Assembly: GCA_905221605.1 (NCBI GenBank)
Contig: CAJNDS010002408.1
Location: forward strand, 60,001 to 124,000
DNA: 64,000 nt
Origin: Symbiodinium natans
Taxonomy: Eukaryota > Sar > Dinophyceae > Suessiales > Symbiodiniaceae
Direction of reading: 5' to 3'
Position numbers and translations under genes: made by a program. The number at the start of each line of letters is the position of its first letter. The first letter of the stretch is position 1. Below, in pieces: positions 11,698 through 23,200 of this stretch. A model generated the notes under the pieces. That model saw only the letters and a list, made by a program, of their open reading frames with translations. It had not been told where the DNA came from and did not search any database.

Positions 11698-14262
11698 AGC
11701 AAGGTTGGGCTCAGTTGAGCCAGCGTATGAATGTGTGTTCTCGGTCTCGCCGACAGTTAATGACAGTTACGATGACGGGGCACCCGGGGATCGCCGTCCT
11801 TGTCGTGAGATCAACATCTGACCCGAGAGAGTTCATCTGTGAGCGTTGGCAATGTACAGCAACGTCAAGAACAAAGTGAAGTCGACATTTTCACACTCGG
11901 AAATCCGAGCCGGGGTCACAGGATCCCTCACTAAAGACCCCGGGGCGAAATATGGGCCAGGCCATGACTTGGTGCGGATTCTTTATGGTTGAAAGGGGGC
12001 ACGTTTCAAGCTGGGCGTTTAAGATTCACGAAAGGACTGGCTCTGGCGCGCTCTCTCGCGCGAGGGGTCCCCCGGGACTCCTCAAGCCCTGCAGAAGACG
12101 AAGAAGAAGACGAAGAAGAAGAAGGCAGCTCTCAGAAGAAATCCCACTTCGTAAGCCACAGTTGCTTTAGTGTTGCCTATGCAGCCATGGGACCTCAGCC
12201 CTAGGTATGACTTATGGCGACAACAGGACCAAGGTCGCTGCCTCCGACGGCTGCGTCTTCGGACTTGCCGGCTCATTGTCCTTGAGTTTGTCCTGGTTCT
12301 GATGGTTCAAAAACTCCTTGAACATTCTAACAAGCATCTAAAGCGCAAGTTTCGTTTCGACCCGTCTGCATCGGGGCGAACATGTTTAAAAGCTAGGGTG
12401 CAAAGTTGGATCCAGGTTTGGACGAACACTTCCATCGATCGCCGTGGTCCGCCCCAGTTGTGCAATTTTGTATCGGTCCTTCTGCAAGCTGCAAACGGAG
12501 GGGCCGCGCCCCCCCCCCCCCCCCCCCCCACTCCCCCGGATCTTTTCAACAGTGCAAAACTTGCTACGGAGAATGCCACGCCATCAATGGGCATTCCTTC
12601 AACACTCAAGCGAATCCTTTCCAAACTCATCATGTGAGCACTTCTTTTGAAAATGCGGTAGCTGCTTGTTTTTTGTTAGGGTCGCGCAAGTTTGCTTTAA
12701 AGCACATCGTGCCATCAGGGAGTTCCTTCGAATGACATGCGAATGTCTTATGTAGTCTTAGCATAGTCTTAGCTATACCAGCCCTGTGTTTGCAAATGAG
12801 CGACCCCTCCCAAATCACGTTTTTTTCATAAATTAAACGCTCTGACAGAACAGAAACATTGGAGGTGTTAAAACCCACATAAAGTGCAAAGCGCTGTTTT
12901 CAATCACAGGGAAATAAATGCCCATACAAACAGAATACATGCCCATACAAACAGAAACAACAGATAAACACAATGCCGAACATCAACATTGAATATAAGC
13001 CGTATAGCCAACTTTTCTATTATCGCTCGCGGTTTCAGTTTACTGGCATACTGGGGTGCAGGCTGTGAAGAGGAATTGCTTAAACAAGTATGCAACTGCT
13101 TTGGACAACCCGTCAAATGAGCATTATCTTTTGCAAATGAGCTGCTACACCCGTGGAACAGGGTTTCCTAATCAAAGCCATCCGAGAAACGATTGCCACC
13201 CTACCCCCCCCCCGGTCCCCCTCCCCCCCCTCCCCATCCCCAAAAAAAAGGTAGCAGAAGCCATTTTCGAAAGTACGATAACATTACTCTGGAAGGCTGA
13301 GCCCATGAAGCGACAATCATTGCCAGGCTGGGGCCTTCAGGCTTCCAGAGCCAAGTCCCCGTCAACACAGAAGCAACGATATAGCAACGATTCCCATCTC
13401 TGAGTTGCGAAAGGTTGCTAAAGCTTGTCGTGGGATGCAAGGCAGTCCTTGCCCGCATTCGACACTTCCTTGCTGGCATCAGGAGGTGGCTTCTGCTCCT
13501 GCCATAGCATGTCTGCGGAAACCCCGCTTGGCACACATTACTTAACGGCACCGACGAAAACTCTAAATCAATAACCTCACAGGCCCCTGTCTGCAAGCTG
13601 CCACATGCCTGGCGGCACCCGTTTGAGCTGAAACCCTGAGCCCGCAAGCAACAAACGCAAACCCAAACAAACCGAAACAGCTAAAGATCAGCCGTGCTAT
13701 ATTGGGTAATATGACTCGACTTAGTTAAACAGCAGCTTCAAGGCAAATGGCCATGGCCTGTGTGCCGACGCCTTGGCAGCCTTGGCCCTTCCTCAAGAAG
13801 TCACGTCCAGAATTTGCAGATGCTCAAGTTTTCTCAACTGACGTAACAACTGATACAACAAGCAACAAGGCGGAATGCGACAGTGCTCAAGCAAACCTTG
13901 ACAGTACCTTAACGGCTCCAAGTGTCTCTGGTCTAGTTGGACTCCTCGAGCTGCATGGGCTCACAGAGGTGTGTGGATGTTGGCGGCCTGGCTTTCGACA
14001 TCCAGGCGGTGCAGGCATCAGAGCAACCACCCAGCCCAGACCCAGCGTGTAAGCTCATGCCGAGATCACGCAATGCCTCTTTCCCTTCGGCATCTGCCTG
14101 GCGAACGTGTAGTAGGCTCCGAAGAAAACAGTGGCAAAAATGATAGAGCATGCCCTAGAACTGAAGGTAAGCATGCAAACTTCGTGCTGCATGCGGCATC
14201 GTTAAATCACAAAGGAACATTATAAGAGTAAAACAACCAAGTTTCACATCACTCTAGCTGCT
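11698..14262. other. Spacer before the 3' end of the giant ORF; no recognisable gene
   Basis: Holds a GAA/GAC-rich patch (12088-12125), a run of 21 C (12509-12529), a duplicated CATGCCCATACAAACAGAA string near 12920-12957 and a C/A-rich tract (13203-13248). Short ORFs are present but none is convincing. The 3' UTR of the giant minus-strand gene should lie just below 14262; no poly(A) signal can be pinned down. Confidence 0.5.
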
Positions 14263-17200
14263 CTAGCTGCAGGCCTGTTTTGTGAAGCTCTTGACTGTGC
14301 CGGTGACGACAGCTTGGTAAGGAAGCGCCTCATTCCGAAATTCAGCCTCGCTTGCTGTCACCGAACTCAGACTTCCGGTCCTTTCGAGAGCTGTGTTTGT
14401 GACAAATCTGGCATTCCCCGAGGCAGCATGCCGCACAAACGATCTTGAAAGGCTCGAGTGGTCTATGTGGTCTCGCTCGGATCCAGACCACTCGGGCCCG
14501 GCATCACCAAATGAGATGCAGAGTTCTGGCGATGCAAGACCATTCTGGCTACCTTGACCATGCATACCATGCAAAGAAGTCTCACGGCCGCCCGGTGGGG
14601 GTGGTTGCAGATGCATCTCGTCAGAAGGCTCTGCAAATTTGCAGGATTGAGCATTTGCGCTTCCCGATGGTGTTGTGGTCCTGCTGCTTGAGCGTGGTCG
14701 AGAGGTGTGCACGGCCGGCTCCATGTTGCCACTGAAGTCTTGGATGCATCCTGCATCAACTCCTTCCAAAAGCGCATGTGTCGTGATTGGCCCAGTGTCT
14801 ACAGGTCCTGACCCTTGGCGGTGGAATCTTCTTTGCTGTGCCAGACCTTGGCCGGCAATTGCTTCTGCTGCTTCTGTCTGCAGCGGCGGCGTCCCCGAGA
14901 AACAGGGACTTGTGGGACGGACCGAAGCTGAAGCAAGATAACGAACATGATGGCTGGATGTCTCAGCTGAATGCACAGGAATCGCTTGAGAAGCTTCGGC
15001 TACTCTTGCAGGTATGTCTGACCAACTCCTCTGCAGTTGTTGTCTAAGTAGCCCAGATCGGTGAAGCGGAAGTACATGAGCTGATGGACCTGCATCGGCA
15101 TTGCCGACGAACTGGGCTGCATCATATCCTTCCAAAGCATGCATTGTGCTTGGCTCACCGCCTGCATCGCTGAACACCATTCCTGACCCTTGGCAGTGGA
15201 AGCTTCTTTGGCCGGCTGTTGCGTCTGCTGCCTGCAACGGCTGCGTCCCCGAGATCCCAGCTGAATGCACAGGAATCGCTTCAGAAGCTGCGGCTACTTT
15301 TGCAGGTATGTCTGACCAACTTCTCTGCAGCTGTTGTCTGGGCTTCTGGAAGCTTGCTGCACGCAAGGGCTGCTCTGAACTGACAAAATGTGCGTCTTCC
15401 ACGCCGCCAACACTGGATGTTCTGCTGGCAAGTCGTTCAGAACGGTAAAGAGGAAGTACATGAGCTGATGGACCCGCATCGGCATGGCCGACGAGCTGGG
15501 CTGCACCATGTCCATCGAAAGCATGCATTGCGTTTAGCTCACCACCTGCATCGCTGAGAACAATTCCTGACCCTTGGCGGTGGAATCTTCTTTGCTGTGC
15601 CAGACCTTGGCCGGCAATTGCTTCTGCTGCTTCTGTCTGCCGTGGCAGCGTCCCCGAGAAACAGGGACTTGTGGGACGGACCGAAGCTGAAGCAAGACAA
15701 TGAACAATATTGTTGGACGTCCCAGCTGAATGCAGAGGAATCGCTTGAGAAGCTTCGGCTACTTTTGCAGGTATGTCTGACCAACTCCTCTGCAGTTGTC
15801 TGGGCTTACGCAAGGGCTGCTCTGAGATGCCGAAACGTCCATCTTCCGCAAAAGCTTGCGAATCCCCCGCTTTGGGATGCACAGCTAGCCCACGCATCTG
15901 CTCTTCTTTGGGCTTTCTGGAGCGCATGCCATTCATACAATGCTCGGAGCTGCCAAGCGGGGAAACTGCTGCTGTGCTCCCCTGAGGGGTGCTGGTGAAT
16001 TCGCTCGAAGACTCTTCAGCCAGGTCAAGTGGTAGAAGCGCATGAGCCGGCAACATCGGATGTTCGTTGCTGCTTCGCCGAGCGACTGCCGGCACCAATG
16101 GCACGTCGACATGTGCGTGCGCTGCGCCAGGCATGCCTGGCCCGCAACCGCCAGAGTCCTGGTGGCTGGACCTCTCGTGTGGCAGTGCTCCTGGACTGGC
16201 GAAGTGGACTGAACCTGACGCAACATCATGCACGGAATCCATGGATTTCGCTGCTGGATGCCTGCCTGTCTCTGGCGGCACAGCTTGCGAAACCGCTCTT
16301 GGATGCACAGCTAGCCCACGCATCTGCTCTTCTTTGGGCTTTCTGGAGCGCGTGCCATTCATACAATGCTCGGAGTTGCCAAGCGGGGAAACTGCTGCAG
16401 TGCTCCCCTGAGGGGTGCTGGTGAATTCGCTCGAAGACTCTTCAACCAGGTCAAGTGGTAGAAGCGCATGAGCCGGCAACATCGGATGTTCCTCGCTGCT
16501 GCGCCGAGCGACTGCCGGCACCAATGGCACGTCGACATGTGCGACCGCTGCGCCAGGCATGCCTGGCCCGCAACCGCCGGAGTCCTGATGGCTGGACCTT
16601 GTCAGCTGTGAATCCGTGGCTTTCTCCTGTGGCAGTGCTGCTGGACTGGCGAAGTGGACAGACCCTGATGCAACATCATGCACGGAATCCATGGATATCG
16701 CTGCTGGATGCCTGCCTGTCTCTGGCGGCACAGCTTGCGAAACCGCTCTTGGATGCACAGCTAGCCCACGCATCTGCTCTTCTTTGGGCTTTCTGGAGCG
16801 CGTGCCATTCATACAATGCTCGGAGTTGCCAAGCGGGGAAACTGCTGCAGTGCTCCCCTGAGGGGTGCTGGTGAATTCGCTCGAAGACTCTTCAACCAGG
16901 TCAAGTGGTAGAAGCGCATGAGCCGGCAACATCGGATGTTCCTCGCTGCTGCGCCGAGCGACTGCCGGCACCAATGGCACGTCGACATGTGCGACCGCTG
17001 CGCCAGGCATGCCTGGCCCGCAACCGCCGGAGTCCTGATGGCTGGACCTTGTTAGCTGTGAATCCGTGGCTTTCTCCTGTGGCAGTGCTGCTGGACTGGC
17101 GAAGTGGGCCGAACCTGATGCAACATCATGCACGGAATCCATGGATTTCGCTGCTGGATGCCTGCCTGTCTCTGGCGGCACAGCTTGCGAAACCGCTCTT

Positions 17201-20200
17201 GGATGCACAGCTAGCCCACGCATCTGCTCTTCTTTGGGCTTTCTGGAGCGCGTGCCATTCATACAATGCTCGGAGTTGCCAAGCGGGGAAACTGCTGCAG
17301 TGCTCCCCTGAGGGGTGCTGGTGAATTCGCTCGAAGACTCTTCAACCATGTCAAGTGGTAGAAGCGCATGAGCCGGCAACATCGGATGTTCGTTGCTGCT
17401 GCGCCGAGCGACTGCCGGCACCAATGGCACGTCGACATGTGCGTGCGCTGCGCCAGGCATGCCTGGCGCGCAACCGCCGGAGTCCTGGTGGCTGGACCTC
17501 TCGTGTGGCAGTGCTCCTGGACTGGCGAAGTGGACTGAACCTGACGCAACATCATGCACGGAATCCATGGATTTCGCTGCTGGATGCCTGCCTGTCTCTG
17601 GCGGCACAGCTTGCGAAACCGCTCTTGGATGCACAGCTAGCCCACGCATCTGCTCTTCTTTGGGCTTTCTGGAGCGCGTGCCATTCATACAATGCTCGGA
17701 GTTGCCAAGCGGGGAAACTGCTGCAGTGCTCCCCTGAGGGGTGCTGGTGAATTCGCTCGAAGACTCTTCAACCAGGTCAAGTGGTAGAAGCGCATGAGCC
17801 GGCAACATCGGATGTTCCTCGCTGCTGCGCCGAGCGACTGCCGGCACCAATGGCACGTCGACATGTGCGACCGCTGCGCCAGGCATGCCTGGCCCGCAAC
17901 CGCCGGAGTCCTGATGGCTGGACCTTGTCAGCTGTGAATCCGTGGCTTTCTCCTGTGGCAGTGCTGCTGGACTGGCGAAGTGGACAGACCCTGATGCAAC
18001 ATCATGCACGGAATCCATGGATTTCGCTGCTGGATGCCTGCCTGTCTCTGGCGGCACAGCTTGCGAAACCGCTCTTGGATGCACAGCTAGCCCACGCATC
18101 TGCTCTTCTTTGGGCTTTCTGGAGCGCGTGCCATTCATACAATGCTCGGAGTTGCCAAGCGGGGAAACTGCTGCAGTGCTCCCCTGAGGGGTGCTGGTGA
18201 ATTCGCTCGAAGACTCTTCAACCAGGTCAAGTGGACGCGCATGAGCCGGCAACATCGGATGTTCCTCGCTGCTGCGCCGAGCGACTGCCGGCACCAATGG
18301 CACGTCGACATGTGCGACCGCTGCGCCAGGCATGCCTGGCCCGCAACCGCCGGAGTCCTGATGGCTGGACCTTGTCAGCTGTGAATCTGTGGCTTGCTCC
18401 TGTGGCAATGCTCCTGGACTGGCGAGGTGGACTGAACCTGACGCAACATCATGCACGGAATCACCGGATTTCTCTGTTTCATGCCCGCCTGTCTCCAGCA
18501 GCCTAGCTTGGGAAACCACCATCTGCTGTACCCTGGGCTGCCTGGAGCCTGTGCTTTGCATCTCATGGTCGTGGTCTGAGATGCCAAGTTGGGCAACTTC
18601 TGCATTGCTCCCTGGCAGTCCGCTGTTGATTTCGCTTGGGCGCGGCTCAGAAGGGTGAATCGGCAACAACAGTGCACGACCTGACAGGTCCAGATTAGCA
18701 CTGCCATCGAGCTGGGGCATTGAGATTGGAATTGGCGTGCCTCCTGTGGCACATGCGCCCAGCTGTGCATGTGATGGATTTGGCCCACTGCCTGCGCCGT
18801 TGTCACAAGTGCCCGATTCCAGGTGGCTAGTGCTTTCTTGGTGTGCTCGGCTCGTTGTGTCTGCGGCATCTACTTGCCCGACTGGCCATGATCCCAAATC
18901 CGAGCTTGCGGCGCCCTGTGCTGGATGCACGCCTGTCTCCAGCAGCCGAGCAAGGGAAACCACCATCTGCTGTGCCCTGGGCTGCCTGGAGCCTGTGCTT
19001 TGCATCTCATGGTCGTGGTCTGAGATGCCAAGTTGGGCAACTTCTGCATTGCTCCCTAGAAGTCCGCTGTTGATTTCGCTTGGGCGCGGCTCAGAAGGGT
19101 GAATCGGCAACAACAGTGCACGACCTGACAGGTCCAGATTCGCACTGCCATCGAGCTGGGGCAGTGAGATTGGAATTGGCGTGCCTCCTGTGGCACATGC
19201 GCCCAGCTGTGCATGTGATGGATTTGGCCCACTGCCTGCGCCGTTGTCACAAGTGCCCGATTCCAGGTGGCTAGTGCTTTCTTGGTGTGCTTGGCTCGTT
19301 GTGTCTGCGGCATCTACTTGCCCGACTGGCCATGATCCCAAATCCGAGCTTGCGGCACCCTGTGCTGGATGCACGCCTGTCTCCAGCAGCCTAGCTTGGG
19401 AAACCACCATCTGCTGTGCCCTGGGCTGCCTGGAGCCTGTGCTTTGCATCTCATGGTCGTGGTCTGAGATGCCAAGTTGGGCAACTTCTGCATTGCTCCC
19501 TAGCAGTCCGCTGTTGATTTCGCTTGGGCGCGGCTCAGAAGGGTGAATCGGCAACAACAGTGCACGACCTGACAGGTCCAGATTCGCACTGCCATCGAGC
19601 TGGGGCAGTGAGATTGGAATTGGCGTGCCTCCTGTGGCACATGCGCCCAGCTGTGCACGTGATGGATTTGGCCCACTGCCTGCGCCGCTGTCACAAGTGC
19701 CCGATTCCAGGTGGCTAGTGCTTTCTTGGTGTGCTTGGCTCGTCGTGTCTGCGGCATCTACTTGCCCGACTGGCCATGATCCCAAATCCGAGCTTGCGGC
19801 GCCCTGTGCTGGATGCACGCCTGTCTCCAGCAGCCTAGCTTGGGAAACCACCATCTGCTGTGCCCTGGGCTGCCTGGAGCCTGTGCTTTGCATCTCATGG
19901 TCGTGGTCTGAGATGCCAAGTTGGGCAACTTCTGCATTGCTCCCTAGCAGTCCGCTGTTGATTTCGCTTGGGCGCGGCTCAGAAGGGTGAATCGGCAACA
20001 ACAGTGCACGACCTGACAGGTCCAGATTCGCACTGCCATCGAGCTGGGGCAGTGAGATTGGAATTGGCGTGCCTCCTGTGGCACATGCGCCCAGCTGTGC
20101 ATGTGATGGATTTGGCCCACTGCCTGCGCCGTTGTCACAAGTGCCCGATTCCAGGTGGCTAGTGCTTTCTTGGTGTGCTTGGCTCGTTGTGTCTGCGGCA

Positions 20201-23200
20201 TCTACTTGCCCGACTGGCCATGATCCCAAATCCGAGCTTGCGGCACCCTGTGCTGGATGCACGCCTGTCTCCAGCAGCCTAGCTTGGGAAACCACCATCT
20301 GCTGTGCCCTGGGCTGCCTGGAGCCTGTGCTTTGCATCTCATGGTCGTGGTCTGAGATGCCAAGTTGGGCAACTTCTGCATTGCTCCCTAGCAGTCCGCT
20401 GTTGATTTCGCTTGGGCGCGGCTCAGAAGGGTGAATCGGCAACAACAGTGCACGACCTGACAGGTCCAGATTCGCACTGCCATCGAGCTGGGGCAGTGAG
20501 ATTGGAATTGGCGTGCCTCCTGTGGCACATGCGCCCAGCTGTGCATGTGATGGATTTGGCCCACTGCCTGCACCGTTGTCACAAGTGCCCGATTCCAGGT
20601 GGCTGGTGCTCTCTTGCTGTGCTTGGCTCGTTGTGTCTGCGGCATCTACTTGCCCGACTGCCAAATCCGAGCTTGCGGCGCCCTGTGACGTACTGGCTCG
20701 CAATTTGCTGCACCCTTCCCGTGGCTCTCTCAAGGAATCGATTTGGTGGGAGACACATGGATGCGGCGGCATGGTTTCATCAGTGGCCGCCTGACGCGGT
20801 CTGAATGCAGAAGCTTCTGCGCCCAAAGGCTCCTCTGTACATTTTGCCGTGCTGAAAAGTCTAACGGGGAAGGTCTCAAGCGGCTCAAGCGGCTCAAGCG
20901 TGGCTGATGCTCCAATCTCTTTGATGCAGTCAGGCACGTTCTGGAACCCAGGCGGCGAACCTGAGAATGTCTTGTCATGCGTTCGAGACTTACCTCCTTC
21001 AGCGTGGGCAGATGCATCGGTGCTCCCTGGGTGCGACTCTGCCTGCATTGGCCAGGGCCGAAGTGAGATTGGCGTCACATCTTCAATTGGACGACCTGGC
21101 TGCAGATGTCCAGACGGCGGCGACTGCTCGATCGACTCGATAGTCACAACCGGCTCACTTTCCAGCATCCCGGCTGCATCAGGCTCGGTTTCGTGTCGCT
21201 GCATGGGCACCCAGGAAGTTGCCGGAGCAGCTGCTCGTGGACGGGAAGCACCGCTTGGATGTGCTATGGCCACTGCCGGTCCAAGGGCGTTCTTGTCATC
21301 CACGCGTGCCGGCTCAAGAACCTCGCGCGAAGGACTTGCTGCTTGGCAGGCAAATTCCAGACCAAGTCCAGACAGAGGCGCCCCACTAACAGCGATTTCT
21401 GGCTGAGGTATACTTAAGGCCGGCTGTATGGGTTTAGGGATGCGGGAAAGCGAGGAAGGCGAGAACACCTCCGCAGCATCTGCCATCTGATGCGTGAGTT
21501 GCGCTACGTGGTCGGCTACCTCCACCGGAGAAATGGGTTCTGTGCATGTTCTAAGGGTTGCATGGGCATCGTTTGCGTTTGCAGTCTGTGGAGGAAACGG
21601 AGCACCATCTGCGGACTTCGGGCCGCAGTTGTCTTCGAAGGCATGCCCCGGCACTGTGCGCGATGGATGCGATGGCTTTGGTAGCCCTGTCAAAGATGTC
21701 GGTGGAACACGAAACGAGCTGGACCTTACATCATCCAAAAGGTCCTGCACGCACTGCACGCCTCTGCACGATCCCCGTGCCGACTGGCAGCCGACATTCG
21801 CTGGCGTCGGTGTGGATTCAGAATCCTGCGAACCCTCCGCGAGTGTAGACGTCCAGTCTGGCACAATTTGCGTGCAGGCTGCAGTTGCTGCGGTTGATCC
21901 AGTAGCTGCACATACTACAGATGCCCCCGTCGCTCGTGCGGCCCCGTGTAGTACCGTGTGAGCTGGCGTGATAGACTCGAAGCCTGCATTGCCGACAACC
22001 TGTGAGAGCCGAATGGGCCGAACGTTTTCTGTGTTTTCGGCTGCCTGCACAGTTCGCACATGCGCATGGTTTTGCTCCAGCTGTGCTCCCAACAGCGGGT
22101 GTGTTGTAACATGGAAACAGCTGGACCTGGACCTGACATCGTCACATGACTCAGGCAAGCATACCGGAGCAATCTGCGAACCTTCAAGCGCTCTCTGCGA
22201 ACCTGTCTGGCCTGGTTGAATCTCTGGAGGCATGTGCTCGTGCTTCAAGGGCACATCCTGCGCAGGAGAAACGGAAGCCCGGTCCAGTGAACTCTCCGGT
22301 GCCTCAAGTTGGTCAAGCCGGCATCTCAACATGCCGGCCGGTCGCAGTGCAATGTGAGTACAACGACTTTCAGGGGGTTGAAAGGGTGCAGCACGAGCCG
22401 CAGGCACGGCACAGTCAAGGCGGCCGCTGCCAATCCCGCCTTGACTGATTGCAAAGCTGCCTGGGAGTTCTTTTTGCCCGGCTGCTTGTGACGGTAGTGG
22501 CTGTAGTGGTTGTGTTGATGCAGCCTTCGAGTCTTGCCAGGCTTGCACTTCTGTGTATTCTGCGTGAACCCATTGCCGTTCTAACCTTTCGGACATTTCG
22601 GGTGATGTATCTGTCGAAGCGGGACGCAGAGCTTCGCACTTCCTTGGGGCGCAGGTGGCGCTCCTGGCTTGAGGCAACTGCCCCCCACCATCCACATCGT
22701 GGTGGCTGTTGGTGTCTCGCTCAAGGCATTGCGTTCTGCAGGTTGCATCGTGGACATGTCTGACTGCGTCTGCATGTCGCCATGGAACTACATGTGCAGG
22801 TTCCGGCTGTGCATCGGCCCTTCTTCCTGGATGCATCTGCCTGCGCTGGGCAGGTGCGCACCTTTGCTGCTGAACAGGATTCTCTTGGTACAATACATCC
22901 ACTCGAGTCAAATTGCTCGCATTGCAAGGCAGTGATGTCTGGGGTTGCCGGTTGCTGGTCTTTGGGCGGGCAAGAACATCCAAGTCGATCGCTTCGGCTT
23001 GGGATCTGGTAGCCGCTCCAAAATTAGTCTCGGCAGCCTTACCTGCTGCATCAGCTTCCGCCGCAGCATGGCTGGTATGTTCCTTGCTCGTGGCAAGATG
23101 CAAGTCTGGCTCGCTGTTGTGCCGGACTGCTTCCGCATGGACCCCTTGTTGGAGATGCCTCCGAAGAGAGAGCTTCAAATGTCTGTGCAAGGGCTTGTGA

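Noticed and set aside
11265-11879. ORFs over the TTC repeat (poly-Phe, poly-Ser, Glu/Lys-rich)
   Set aside because: Repeat-driven; flanks have no domain.
15597-20804. Many similar plus-strand ORFs recurring every 426-450 bp
   Set aside because: They are antisense shadows of repeat families B and C of the giant minus-strand ORF and recur only because the repeats recur.
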